43,135 nucleotides of DNA from Nitrososphaerota archaeon (GTDB lineage: Archaea; Thermoproteota; Nitrososphaeria; Nitrososphaerales; Nitrosopumilaceae), in contig JAGWGA010000014.1 in assembly GCA_028867675.1 (NCBI GenBank), forward strand, positions 1-43,135, given 5' to 3'. The position numbers and the translations under genes are program-made. Below, piece by piece: positions 14,160 to 23,514 of this stretch (position 1 is its first letter; each line of letters begins with the position of its first letter). Under the pieces are notes generated by a model, which had not been told where the DNA came from, did not search any database, and worked only from the letters and a program-made list of their open reading frames with translations.

Positions 14160-16073
14160 ATGTCTTCTATTGATTTTACATGGGTTATTGGTGGTCCTCA
14201 AGGAGGAGGTGTTGAAACTGCAGCAAATATTTTTGCTGGAGCATGTGCTGGTTGTGGACTAAAGGTATTTGGCAAAAGAGAATACTATTCCAATATTAAA
14301 GGTGAACACAGTTACTTTGGAGTTAGAGTTTCTGACAAGACAATCAGATCAAATGTAAGCGGAATTACAATGCTAGTCGGATTTGATGCTGAGACATTAT
14401 TCCGACATGCTGACGAGGTTTTTGATGATGGTGCTATTGTATTCGAATCTGACTTGACTGAAATAAAGATAGATGAAGTTCATACTCTTGACGCACAATT
14501 CAAGGAACGTCTCATAAAGTATCTTTTATCAAAAAACAAACCATTGACCATTCAAGGTGCAATTAACGCAGCCAAAGAAAGAGGCGTTACTCTCTATCCG
14601 GTATCATTCAAAGAAATACTGGCTAGTCTGTCAGATGAGACAAATAATCCAAAGTTACGTGGAATGTTTCGTATGCAAAATGTTCTAGCTGTCTCTATAT
14701 CAATTGGATTGCTTGGACTTCCACCAGAAACATTGTTAAAATCTGTAGGGTCGATATTTTCAAGAAAAGCAGAGATTGCTGAAATGAATAAAACTGCAGC
14801 AAACTATGCTTACAATTATGCAACAGTGAAATATTCTAAATTCAGATATCAATTGTCGCCTATCCCAAAAGAAGAACATACAATGTTAGCTCAAGGATTC
14901 CAGTCTACAAGTCTTGGAAAGATTGCATGTGGTTGCAGATTCCAGTCCTACTATCCAATTACTCCTGCATCTGATGAAAGTGTCTTCTTGGAGTCTAATG
15001 AAATTTTTGAGGTTGAAAACAATCGACCTGGTTCTACGCTAGTTGTTCAAACAGAAGATGAGATATCTGCAATTGGTATGATTATAGGCGCATCTTTGAC
15101 AGGATCTAGATCATCTACTAGTACATCCGGCCCGGGTTTTTCTCTAATGGCAGAAGCTCTTGGATGGGCTGGAATAAATGAAGTTCCAATTGTAGTAACC
15201 TTATACCAACGAAGTGGACCATCTACCGGACTTCCTACAAGACATGGACAAGATGATTTGCAATTTGCAATTCATGCAGGACATGGTGACTTTCCAAGAA
15301 TTGTATATGCATCAGGTGATACAGAAGAAGGATTCTATGATACTGCAAAATGTTTCAACTTTGCTGACATTTATCAAATACCTGTGATACACATGATGGA
15401 CAAATTCATTGCAAGTACAGTTTCCACTGTAAAAAGATTTGATCCTACAAAAATAACTATAGAACGTGGAAAACTCTTAGAAAAAATAGAAGATCCTGGA
15501 TACAAAAGATTCACACCATCACCGGATGGAATATCTCCTCGATCAAGACTTGGACTTGAAAACGGAATATTTTGGAATACTGGAGACGAGAGCGATGAGG
15601 CAGGTCACATATCTGAAGATCCAGAAAATCGTATTTACAAGATGGATAAACGCCTTCACAAGATGGATCTTGCTTTAGAGCAAATTCCCAAAGAGGATCA
15701 GGCAATAAACTACGGCATATCTGACTTTTGCATTCTTAGCTGGGGTTCAACTAAAGGTCCAATTTTAGATGCCATTGAGATGCTCAATAAAGCAGGTTAC
15801 AAGGTAGGATTTATCCAAATCAAACTATTGCATCCATTTCCAACAAAATATGTACAGTCATTGCTTTCAGGAGTCAAGAAAATAATCGATATAGAAGCAA
15901 ATCAATCTGCACAAATGGGATCATTACTTAATGAATATTTGGATAGAAAAGTTGACTATTACATATTAAAATACACTGGAAGACCAATGACTTGTAATGA
16001 ACTCTTTGATTCTGTTAAAAAAATTATTGACAACAAGGCAGAGAAAAAACAGGTGCTAAAATATGGTGTCTAA
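14160..16073 (+). CDS. korA: 2-oxoacid:ferredoxin oxidoreductase, fused gamma-alpha subunit
   Basis: With the next gene it oxidatively decarboxylates a 2-oxoacid to acyl-CoA using ferredoxin, or runs in reverse in carbon fixation. The N-terminal third (GGPQGGGVETAANIFAGACAG) is the gamma domain; the alpha domain follows with YPITP at 265-269 (the 2-oxoacid contact motif), TEDEISAIGMIIGASLTGSR and TSGPGFSLMAEALG. The gamma-alpha fusion with a separate beta subunit is the archaeal two-subunit form. ATG 14160 gives 637 residues; GTG 14145 would add five. 2-Oxoglutarate is the likely substrate but pyruvate cannot be excluded from sequence. Confidence 0.92.
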   Translation: MSSIDFTWVIGGPQGGGVETAANIFAGACAGCGLKVFGKREYYSNIKGEHSYFGVRVSDKTIRSNVSGITMLVGFDAETLFRHADEVFDDGAIVFESDLTEIKIDEVHTLDAQFKERLIKYLLSKNKPLTIQGAINAAKERGVTLYPVSFKEILASLSDETNNPKLRGMFRMQNVLAVSISIGLLGLPPETLLKSVGSIFSRKAEIAEMNKTAANYAYNYATVKYSKFRYQLSPIPKEEHTMLAQGFQSTSLGKIACGCRFQSYYPITPASDESVFLESNEIFEVENNRPGSTLVVQTEDEISAIGMIIGASLTGSRSSTSTSGPGFSLMAEALGWAGINEVPIVVTLYQRSGPSTGLPTRHGQDDLQFAIHAGHGDFPRIVYASGDTEEGFYDTAKCFNFADIYQIPVIHMMDKFIASTVSTVKRFDPTKITIERGKLLEKIEDPGYKRFTPSPDGISPRSRLGLENGIFWNTGDESDEAGHISEDPENRIYKMDKRLHKMDLALEQIPKEDQAINYGISDFCILSWGSTKGPILDAIEMLNKAGYKVGFIQIKLLHPFPTKYVQSLLSGVKKIIDIEANQSAQMGSLLNEYLDRKVDYYILKYTGRPMTCNELFDSVKKIIDNKAEKKQVLKYGV

Positions 16074-17028
16074 TGTAGCTGATTACAAAACAGAGGTACA
16101 TAATGATTGGTGTCCTGGATGTGGAGACTTTGGTATTGTAAGTGCAATTCAAATGGCTCTTGCAGAAATGGAAATTCCAAGACACAAGGCCGCAATTTTT
16201 TCTGGAGTAGGATGCTCTGGTAAGACTTCACATTATCTTAATGTGTACGGTGTTCACACTTTACATGGAAGAGTACTGCCATTTTCACAGGGTGCCAAAC
16301 TTGCGAACCCTGAGATGACTGTAGTGGCAGTCGGCGGAGATGGTGATGGATTGGGAATTGGTGCAGGGCATTTTGTTGCAGCTGGTAGAAGAAATGTGGA
16401 TATGACATATCTGATTTTTAACAACGGAGTATATGGTCTCACAAAAGGGCAAGCATCTCCTACACTAAAGCTTGGACTGCAAACCAAATCACTTCCTGAG
16501 CCAAATGTTAACCAATCTGTAAATCCAATAGCACTAGCTATTGCAAGTGGATTTACATTTGTTGCAAGGGGTTATGCATATGATGTAAGACAACTCAAAG
16601 ATTTGATTATTGCCGCAGTAAAACATAGAGGTCTTTCATTTCTTGATGTATTACAACCATGTCCAACTTACAATGATATCAATACAAGAGATTGGTTCTC
16701 AGGTATGGATAACATTGATGAGATAACAAATAGACCAAGACCTAGGATATACAAACTTGAGGATGTGGGATATGATCCAGTTGTACATATAGACTCGCCA
16801 CAAGAAGAAAACGAAAAACTAACTCAAGCACTGATTAAATCTAACGAATGGGATGCCAAGATTCCAACTGGGATTTTTTACAAAAATGACATTGCACAAT
16901 CATATGACCAAAGAATGGCCGAAAGAATTCCAAATTATCTTGAAAATCCTCCAGCATACCAGGAAATCTCTGCAGGTGGAAAGTCAATTACTGACATATC
17001 TCAACTGCTTGATAAACTAGAAATCTAA
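16063..17028 (+). CDS. korB: 2-oxoacid:ferredoxin oxidoreductase, beta subunit
   Basis: The thiamine diphosphate and iron-sulfur subunit, 321 residues, overlapping korA by 11 bases. CPGCG at 17-21 and Cys51 in GVGCSGK provide cluster ligands, with a later Cys in QPCPTYND. The TPP/Mg motif GGDGDGLGIGAGHF starts at residue 91 and continues to NNGVYGLTKGQ. This is the standard beta-subunit layout without an extra ferredoxin domain. Confidence 0.93.
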   Translation: MVSNVADYKTEVHNDWCPGCGDFGIVSAIQMALAEMEIPRHKAAIFSGVGCSGKTSHYLNVYGVHTLHGRVLPFSQGAKLANPEMTVVAVGGDGDGLGIGAGHFVAAGRRNVDMTYLIFNNGVYGLTKGQASPTLKLGLQTKSLPEPNVNQSVNPIALAIASGFTFVARGYAYDVRQLKDLIIAAVKHRGLSFLDVLQPCPTYNDINTRDWFSGMDNIDEITNRPRPRIYKLEDVGYDPVVHIDSPQEENEKLTQALIKSNEWDAKIPTGIFYKNDIAQSYDQRMAERIPNYLENPPAYQEISAGGKSITDISQLLDKLEI

Positions 17029-17122
17029 ATTCATAATTCTGTTATACTGTGGAAATAATCGGTAATCCTTTTCCGATAATGATATAAGTTATTAGCATCT
17101 TCGTAAAAAGAGTAATTCTACT

Positions 17123-17557
17123 TTGAATCTGGATGAAGTAAACAAGATATTCCGAAAATCTATAATTGATGGGTATTTCGAACCTCATCTTGTAAATCTT
17201 GATTTTAAAAAATCAAATGTAAAACATCCTACAATTAGAGACGACGGGCTTATGCAAACTAACTTGTTACATCTCTTCTTTGACATTGACACTGGTTCTG
17301 ATTATCCTGATGGCGATGAATGGTTTATGGCAGAATATCTTTTTCCGTACAGCATAAAAATACCTGATAAACTCAAAGGTCCTGATTATTTTAGCACTAT
17401 ATCTATCGGAGAAGGGAAAAATTTTTGGAGACATAGAGAACTAATACGATACAAGTACGGAAAAACAAAGAAACTAGAGGAGTCTTTGGATTTTATTGAA
17501 AAAAAATATCGAGAACTACACTCTATGTTAGAGCCTCTTGAAAAAGAGATCAAATAA
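17123..17557 (+). CDS. Hypothetical protein, 144 residues
   Basis: I do not recognise a family. The protein is acidic and aromatic-rich (DTGSDYPDGDEWFMAEYLFPYSI) with a C-terminal amphipathic helix of about 35 residues (KTKKLEESLDFIEKKYRELH). No signal peptide or membrane segment. It starts with a TTG; an AT-rich promoter region with gatataag lies about 35 bp upstream. Its last eight bases overlap the convergent gene at 17550. Confidence 0.6.
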   Translation: MNLDEVNKIFRKSIIDGYFEPHLVNLDFKKSNVKHPTIRDDGLMQTNLLHLFFDIDTGSDYPDGDEWFMAEYLFPYSIKIPDKLKGPDYFSTISIGEGKNFWRHRELIRYKYGKTKKLEESLDFIEKKYRELHSMLEPLEKEIK

Positions 17558-18080
17558 CTTTCCATTCATTTTCTGAGAATTGATATTTTTGTTCTCCCTC
17601 ACCTGACATTACCTGCCATTTCCCAGAAATGTCATTAAATTGATATGAAACTTCGGTAACCTCTCTGGGTAATTTTTTAGGATCCAGATGATATGGTAAT
17701 AATTCTAAAATAAAATCAATTTTATCAACAGCCATATCAAACGAATGTCTGTCATCAAGATCTATGATAAATATGATATCTGGTTTTCCTTTGAACTTAA
17801 TGTAAATACGTAAACTGTCTCCTCCACCCCTTCTTCTTTTCATCTCTTTTATGACGCCTTTAATTTTGTCCCATCGTGGAATTCCAAACCACTTAAAAAA
17901 TGATTCATTGAATTCAAGTGGAAATGTAATGTCCATCATTGTTGTAAAATCTTCATCTGGACTAGCATTAGGATCTTCTTGTACGTTGAATAAATTATGT
18001 AATGTACTATAGATAACTTCAAGCTCCCAGGGGGAAATTCCATAAAATCTTAAGGAAAGTGGAAGTTTTGTGGTACTCAT
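17550..18080 (-). CDS. Hypothetical protein, 176 residues
   Basis: An unrecognised soluble protein starting with ATG. It opens with LSLRFYGISPWELEVIYSTLHNLFN, has a basic patch EMKRRRGGG near the middle and a strand-rich second half (YIKFKGKPDIIFIIDLDDRH). Normal codon use and a clean divergent spacing from the miniprotein at 18173 support it as a real gene. Confidence 0.6.
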   Translation of the reverse strand: MSTTKLPLSLRFYGISPWELEVIYSTLHNLFNVQEDPNASPDEDFTTMMDITFPLEFNESFFKWFGIPRWDKIKGVIKEMKRRRGGGDSLRIYIKFKGKPDIIFIIDLDDRHSFDMAVDKIDFILELLPYHLDPKKLPREVTEVSYQFNDISGKWQVMSGEGEQKYQFSENEWKVI

Positions 18081-18172
18081 TTACAGACAATGGTGAAAAT
18101 TTCTAATTAAAGGTTCATAATTGATAATGAGGATTGAATTTATCTATACCTCATGTTGTATAAAATAAGATA

Positions 18173-18289
18173 ATGTCAAAAAAATGTGATTGTGGCTCTT
18201 GTGGACATGAAACTACAGAAGAGTGTTTTAATAAAGAGTGCAAATGCTGTCTGCCAGATCATTTGGGCGCATTTGGAAAAAATCGATAA
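18173..18289 (+). CDS. 38-residue cysteine-rich miniprotein
   Basis: ATG to TAA encodes 38 residues with seven cysteines and two histidines: CDCGSCGHETTEEC, then CKCCLPDH. The arrangement C-x-C-x2-C-x-H resembles a small zinc-binding knuckle. A TATA-like tttatcta lies about 30 bp upstream. It does not align obviously with the 44-residue protein at 13969, but it is of the same general kind. Function unknown. Confidence 0.65.
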   Translation: MSKKCDCGSCGHETTEECFNKECKCCLPDHLGAFGKNR

Positions 18290-18298
18290 TTGAAGGTT

Positions 18299-18850
18299 CT
18301 AAACGGTCATTATGTACTTGAACAGATACAAAATGCCTATTGTTGATATGACATATACCATAGGCTTCCATGCCAATACTGGAAAACTTGGAGTAGAAAG
18401 TTTAACCTTGTAATTATCAATGACTGTATTGACATACTTTCTAATTCGTTCGTTCCAAATCTTATATTCTATCTGATGTTTTTTCAATAAAGTTTCTATT
18501 TCGTATAGTACTGGAGTTCTTTGACAAAATAGGTGTTGAAGATAATCTCGTGAAACCTCTACTTCTGCTTGTATTGCAACTAGCCCTTTTTTCATTTCTA
18601 ATAGTCTTACGTGCATCTCCCATGGCTTTTTTAGCTTAAGGGATAAACCACTGCCAATCTGAGCAGACTGCTTATGTTCAAATTTTACATGAGTGAAACC
18701 TTCATTAGAAAATATCTTGAGAAGTTCATCGACACTTTTCTTTACTACGATGGTGAGTTGTTCTACTCCTTTTGTATCTACCTTGACTTTACTTGTATTT
18801 CCATCCATGAAATACATTGTTTTGGGATATTTAGTAAGAAACTCTACCAT
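18299..18850 (-). CDS. Tail-anchored hypothetical protein
   Basis: A 183-residue protein with a single hydrophobic helix at the extreme C-terminus (MVYVISTIGILYLFKYIM, about residues 163-180), so the soluble part probably faces the cytoplasm. The N-terminal part alternates strands and helices (VEQLTIVVKKSVDELLKIF, WEMHVRLLEMKKGLVAIQAEVEVSR). I do not recognise the fold. It is the next gene downstream of cofE, separated by 41 bases, and may be cotranscribed with it. Confidence 0.6.
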   Translation of the reverse strand: MVEFLTKYPKTMYFMDGNTSKVKVDTKGVEQLTIVVKKSVDELLKIFSNEGFTHVKFEHKQSAQIGSGLSLKLKKPWEMHVRLLEMKKGLVAIQAEVEVSRDYLQHLFCQRTPVLYEIETLLKKHQIEYKIWNERIRKYVNTVIDNYKVKLSTPSFPVLAWKPMVYVISTIGILYLFKYIMTV

Positions 18851-18891
18851 AACTTGCGATCGATTTTAGTTCTATTAAAACTATAGTTGTT

Positions 18892-19662
18892 CTAGATCAT
18901 TGTTCCTAGTCCACGAACATAGACACACTCTTCATAGGATATGGCCATGTCATTTTCCCTCATCTTTCTATCAGAAAGTCTTGCTTCGGAATCTCTAATC
19001 AATACACACGGAATTGCATCTGAACCCTCACCCATCTTTAGATTTGCAATTGACGCCAGATCATCTGCAATGGCTTGAAAAGTTACTTTGAGTACATTTC
19101 CATACAAGTCCTTTTCTCCTCGAAGATCAGAAGTAGGCTCTATCCCAGAACAAGCTATTGCAATTCCAACAGTTCCTACTCTTCCTGGCATTAATCTGCT
19201 ATCTGTTATTATAATTCCAACATGAATGTTATACTTTAACAGAACTTTTCTTCTAAGATGTTCTGCAACAAGATATGACTCATTTGGATACAACACAACA
19301 GTTCCACTATGTGTGTTAGATTTGTCAATTCCTGCATTTGGTGCTATGATATTATCTGACGATGTAATAACAAATCCTGGAATTCCGCCAAATATTTTAT
19401 CTGATTCTCTTAGAATTATTTCTGCCATTTTGGGTTTGATATGAAATCTATTTCCAATTTTTTCTGCATCAAAAGAAGGTACAATTTTATCATACTCTAA
19501 TACTCTACCCTGAGAGTTTGCAACATATTTACTTGAAATTACTAAAACATCTCCATTTTGAGGCGTTATCTGGGCATTTTCCAAATCAAGTACAATACTT
19601 TCAAACAAATCAAATTGTTCTTTTTTTAATGTGGACTTTACTGGCAAAACTGTAAGAGGCAT
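18892..19662 (-). CDS. cofE: Coenzyme F420-0:L-glutamate ligase
   Basis: Adds gamma-linked glutamate to F420-0 with GTP, the last step of coenzyme F420 synthesis. At 256 residues it has the normal length of archaeal CofE. Characteristic segments are NGDVLVISSKYVANSQGR, IIAPNAGIDKSN with the following HSGTVVLYP, and IITDSRLMPGRVGTVGIAIACSG. It shows that the organism makes F420. Divergent from the dehydratase genes across 73 bp. Confidence 0.93.
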   Translation of the reverse strand: MPLTVLPVKSTLKKEQFDLFESIVLDLENAQITPQNGDVLVISSKYVANSQGRVLEYDKIVPSFDAEKIGNRFHIKPKMAEIILRESDKIFGGIPGFVITSSDNIIAPNAGIDKSNTHSGTVVLYPNESYLVAEHLRRKVLLKYNIHVGIIITDSRLMPGRVGTVGIAIACSGIEPTSDLRGEKDLYGNVLKVTFQAIADDLASIANLKMGEGSDAIPCVLIRDSEARLSDRKMRENDMAISYEECVYVRGLGTMI

Positions 19663-19735
19663 ATCTGGTTTTAAATCATAATTCCTATTTAGGGTTCTGC
19701 AAACATTTTAATTTCTTGAAAGTTAATTTTGTATA

Positions 19736-21007
19736 TTGAATATTACTGAAAAGATCCTAGCCCGCGCTTCTGGAAAATCAAAGGTTTCACCAGGAGATGT
19801 AGTATTTGTTAATGTCGATAAAGTTATGATTCATGATGTATCAGGACCAGGAGTTATAGCCGTTTTTGAAAAATTGAAAAAGAAAGGAATGAAGATTGAG
19901 AAATTATGGAATCCTGATAAGGTATGGGTTGCAGAAGATCATTTTGTTCCAGCGGCTGATAAAATATCTGCCCAAAATATTGTATCTCTTACAAATTTCA
20001 CAAAACAATTTGGAATTAAAAAGCATTTCAAGTATGGTATGGGTCAATATGGCATTTGCCATACGTTATCTCATGAGGAAGCTATGGTTCTTCCCGGAGA
20101 AGTATATGTTGGAGGTGACTCTCATACGAACACCACTGGAGCTCTTGGAGCCTTTGCAGCCGGTTTAGGGCATACCGATGTTGCATATGTTTTGCTAAAT
20201 GGAAAGATATGGTTCAAAGTTCCTGAGACATTACTCTTCAAGTTAAATGGAAAACTTCCAGATCATATAATGGCAAAAGATTTGATATTGAAAATAATTG
20301 GTGATATTGGAAATGATGGTGCTGCATACAAGACTATGGAGTTTGGAGGAACAGGAATATCAGAAATGTCTGTTGAGGGAAGATTAACACTAACAAATAT
20401 GACTACTGAGGCAGGTGCCAAGAGTGGTATTGTAGAACCTGATCAAAAATTAAGAGATTATCTTGCAGCAAGAGGGGCAACTAAATATGATGAAGTCCAT
20501 GGTGACGCAGATGCTCAATATGAAAAAATTTACGAGTATGAAGGTTCAGAGATAGAACCTACTGTGGCAAAACCATTCTCACCTGAAAATATTTCTGTCG
20601 CTAGAGATTTGTCTTCGATTGAACTTGATAAGGCATACATTGGTTCGTGTACTGGTGCAAAACTAGAAGATTTACAAGCTGCAGCAAAAATTCTCAAAGG
20701 AAGAACTGTAAAAATAAGAACTGAAGTATTACCCGCGGCAATATCGATATTTAGAAAAGCTATGGACGAAGGATTGTTAAAAATTTTCCTGGATGCAGGA
20801 GTAGTTGTAGGACCTCCAACATGTGGTGCTTGCTGTGGTGCTCATATGGGAGTGTTGGCAAAAGATGAGATTTGCATCAGTACCACAAATAGAAACTTTC
20901 CAGGAAGGATGGGGCATGTCGAGTCCCAGACATATCTTGCCTCTCCTCTTGTTGCAGCTGCTTCTGCTATAACAGGAAAGATTACTGACCCGAGGGATTT
21001 GAAATGA
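19736..21007 (+). CDS. Aconitase-family dehydratase large subunit, archaeal type (isopropylmalate isomerase or homoaconitase)
   Basis: A 423-residue [4Fe-4S] enzyme of the LeuC/HacA family. Cluster cysteines are in GSCTGAKLEDL and in GPPTCGACCGAHMG, and GGDSHTNTTGALGAFAAGLGHTDVA is the substrate loop. The length and sequence belong to the short archaeal branch. Start is a TTG. Together with the small subunit it would isomerise isopropylmalate (leucine), homocitrate (lysine by the aminoadipate route) or a related acid. A full second pair of bacterial type lies directly downstream, so this pair may not be the leucine enzyme. Confidence 0.87.
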   Translation: MNITEKILARASGKSKVSPGDVVFVNVDKVMIHDVSGPGVIAVFEKLKKKGMKIEKLWNPDKVWVAEDHFVPAADKISAQNIVSLTNFTKQFGIKKHFKYGMGQYGICHTLSHEEAMVLPGEVYVGGDSHTNTTGALGAFAAGLGHTDVAYVLLNGKIWFKVPETLLFKLNGKLPDHIMAKDLILKIIGDIGNDGAAYKTMEFGGTGISEMSVEGRLTLTNMTTEAGAKSGIVEPDQKLRDYLAARGATKYDEVHGDADAQYEKIYEYEGSEIEPTVAKPFSPENISVARDLSSIELDKAYIGSCTGAKLEDLQAAAKILKGRTVKIRTEVLPAAISIFRKAMDEGLLKIFLDAGVVVGPPTCGACCGAHMGVLAKDEICISTTNRNFPGRMGHVESQTYLASPLVAAASAITGKITDPRDLK

Positions 21008-21486
21008 AAGGCTCTGTAATAAAATACGAACGAGATAATATAGATACAGATGTAATCTTACCCGGTCCTTATCTTAAGATTCATGATTATGCAGAATTGG
21101 CAACACATGCAATGGAAGGGCTAGACAAAGATTTCCATAAACGAGTTAAGCCAGGTGATTTTATTGTTGCAGGAAAAAATTTTGGCTGTGGCTCATCTAG
21201 AGAACACGCTCCGATAGCACTATCTTATTCTGGAATAAAAGCAGTCTTGGCATTGTCTTTTGCAAGAATATTTTATAGAAATGCGGTTGATGGTGCATTT
21301 TTACTTCCAATTGAAATAGATGAAAGTGCCTACAAGGATATTTCAGATACTGATTCACTTGAGGTAGATGTATCTAAAAATGAAATCAAGAACTTGACAA
21401 AGAACAAGATCTATAAAATGAAACCTTTCCCTGAATTGATAGGTAAAATAATCGAAGCTGGTGGACTCTTCAATTACAAACCCTAA
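21004..21486 (+). CDS. Aconitase-family dehydratase small subunit, archaeal type
   Basis: A 160-residue swivelling subunit, coupled to the large subunit by an ATGA overlap. NIDTDVILPGPYLK and KNFGCGSSREHAPIAL are the family signatures. The residue after YL in this loop has been linked to substrate choice: Val in methanogen isopropylmalate isomerase and Arg in homoaconitase (published for Methanocaldococcus). Here it is Lys, a basic residue like the homoaconitase form. Homoaconitase is therefore plausible, not proven. Confidence 0.87.
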   Translation: MKGSVIKYERDNIDTDVILPGPYLKIHDYAELATHAMEGLDKDFHKRVKPGDFIVAGKNFGCGSSREHAPIALSYSGIKAVLALSFARIFYRNAVDGAFLLPIEIDESAYKDISDTDSLEVDVSKNEIKNLTKNKIYKMKPFPELIGKIIEAGGLFNYKP

Positions 21487-21527
21487 ATCATACCATTATA
21501 TCTCCGATCCTGATTATTATGATCTAA

Positions 21528-22940
21528 ATGTCAAGAACATTGTTTGAAAAAATATGGGACTCGCATATTGTTGTAGATGAAGGTGGACGCTCACTACTTT
21601 ATGTGGATAGACATCTTATTCATGAAGTTACATCTCCTCAAGCTTTCGAAGGTTTACGTATTAATTCAAGAAAAGTAAGACGACCTGATCTAACATTTGC
21701 AACAATGGATCACAACGTACCAACAAGTGATAGATCATTGCCTATTTTAGATCAAATATCATCAACGCAAATTAAAACACTTGAAAAAAATTGTAAAGAA
21801 TTTGGAATTACTCTCTTTGACATTAATAGTCCTAATCAAGGTATAGTACATGTTATAGGTCCAGAATTGGGAATCACTCTTCCTGGGACAACTATTGTGT
21901 GTGGTGATAGCCACACGTCTACTCATGGTGCTTTTGGAGCCCTTGCTTTTGGAATCGGTACAAGTGATGTAGAGCATGTTTTAGCAACTCAGTGTATACT
22001 GATGGAAAAACCAAAAACTTTTGAAATCAAAATCCAAGGAAAAAGAAAGAATCCTCACGCCATTACTGCAAAGGATATCATTCTATCAATAATTAGAAAA
22101 ATTGGTACTGCTGGAGGGACTGGAACGGTAATTGAGTATAGAGGTGAAGCAATATCTGAATTGACAATGGAGCAAAGGATGACAATATGTAACATGTCAA
22201 TAGAGGCGGGAGCACGTGCTGGATTAATTGCTCCTGATGAAAAAACATTTCAATATCTCAAAGGACGAAAATACGTTCCAGAAAATTATGATGAATGTGT
22301 TGATAATTGGCGTGAAAATCTAACTACTGATAGAAGTGCAAAATTTGATAAATCATTTACCCTTAGTGCAGAAAGTATTGTACCCCAAGTGAGCTGGGGA
22401 ACAAATCCTGCAATGACATCTGATGTTACAGGAAGCATTCCATTTGCAGAAGAATATGGTAAAGGAAATCCAGAGGAAGAAAAGGGTGTAACAAAAGCAC
22501 TTCAGTATATGGACCTAAAATCTGGTACTCTAATTACTGATATTGCAATTGATAGAGTATTCATTGGTTCATGTACTAATGCAAGATTGGAAGATTTGAT
22601 AGAGGCATCTAAAGTTGTAAAAGGAAAAAAGGTCTCACCTAAAGTAAGAGCGATGGTGGTTCCAGGTTCACAACTTGTAAAGAAAAATGCCGAAATGATG
22701 GGTCTTGATAAAATATTCAAAGATGCAGGATTTGAATGGCGAGAATCCGGATGTAGCATGTGTCTTGGTATGAATCCTGATATTTTAGCTAAAGGTGAGA
22801 GATGTGCTAGTACTTCAAATAGAAACTTTGAAGGAAGACAAGGTGCAGGAGGAAGAACTCATCTTGTAAGCCCTGTAATGGCAGCTGCTGCAGCAATTTA
22901 TGGTCATTTTGTAGATGTACGGGAATTGGATTTGAACTAG
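21528..22940 (+). CDS. leuC: 3-isopropylmalate dehydratase large subunit, bacterial type
   Basis: A 470-residue LeuC of the long form usual in bacteria: [84 protein letters not shown]. Cluster cysteines are in [11 protein letters not shown] and [12 protein letters not shown]. It isomerises 2- to 3-isopropylmalate in leucine synthesis. It follows the archaeal-type pair by 41 bases in the same direction. Acquisition from bacteria is likely, though possibly ancient, since base composition matches the neighbours. Confidence 0.93.
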   Translation: MSRTLFEKIWDSHIVVDEGGRSLLYVDRHLIHEVTSPQAFEGLRINSRKVRRPDLTFATMDHNVPTSDRSLPILDQISSTQIKTLEKNCKEFGITLFDINSPNQGIVHVIGPELGITLPGTTIVCGDSHTSTHGAFGALAFGIGTSDVEHVLATQCILMEKPKTFEIKIQGKRKNPHAITAKDIILSIIRKIGTAGGTGTVIEYRGEAISELTMEQRMTICNMSIEAGARAGLIAPDEKTFQYLKGRKYVPENYDECVDNWRENLTTDRSAKFDKSFTLSAESIVPQVSWGTNPAMTSDVTGSIPFAEEYGKGNPEEEKGVTKALQYMDLKSGTLITDIAIDRVFIGSCTNARLEDLIEASKVVKGKKVSPKVRAMVVPGSQLVKKNAEMMGLDKIFKDAGFEWRESGCSMCLGMNPDILAKGERCASTSNRNFEGRQGAGGRTHLVSPVMAAAAAIYGHFVDVRELDLN

Positions 22941-22941
22941 A

Positions 22942-23514
22942 ATGAAACCGTTTCAAAAAATAAAAAGCATTGCCACACCACTTGACAAGGTAAACGTTGA
23001 CACTGATCAAATAGTTCCAAAACAATTTCTAAAATTAATTCAAAGAACTGGATTTGGGCAATTCTTGTTTTATGATTGGAGATTCGAAAGAGAAGGCACT
23101 CCAATAAAAAATTTCATATTAAATGACCCGAAATATGCCAATTCCAAAATATTGCTTGCTAGAGACAACTTTGGATGTGGTTCTAGTAGAGAACATGCTG
23201 TATGGGCACTCGATGATTATGGTTTTAAGGTGCTAGTATCGACATCATTTGCTGATATATTTTATAATAATTGCTTCAAAAATGGAATATTACCAATTCA
23301 AGTCTCAGTGGATGTACTACAAAAGTTATTTTCAACAAAATCTGAAATCGAAGTAGATTTGGAAGAGCAGACAATTAAGGCAGACAATATTTCAGTCTCG
23401 TTTCATATAGAACCACATTGGAAAAAGATTCTACTTGAAGGCTTGGATGATATTGCACTGACTCTACAGCATGAAGCCGAGATTGTGAAATATGAGAGAT
23501 CTCACAAAATCTAG
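22942..23514 (+). CDS. leuD: 3-isopropylmalate dehydratase small subunit, bacterial type
   Basis: A 190-residue LeuD, one base after leuC. NVDTDQIVPKQFLKLIQRTGFGQFLFYDWRF and RDNFGCGSSREHAVWAL are the bacterial LeuD signature, including the FLK loop in place of archaeal YLx. Its last four bases overlap the convergent nucleotidyltransferase gene. Confidence 0.92.
   Translation: MKPFQKIKSIATPLDKVNVDTDQIVPKQFLKLIQRTGFGQFLFYDWRFEREGTPIKNFILNDPKYANSKILLARDNFGCGSSREHAVWALDDYGFKVLVSTSFADIFYNNCFKNGILPIQVSVDVLQKLFSTKSEIEVDLEEQTIKADNISVSFHIEPHWKKILLEGLDDIALTLQHEAEIVKYERSHKI

Noticed and set aside
17060-17085. ATCGG/CCGAT inverted repeat ahead of the gene at 17123
   Set aside because: Only five base pairs with a long AT-rich loop; expected by chance in this composition.
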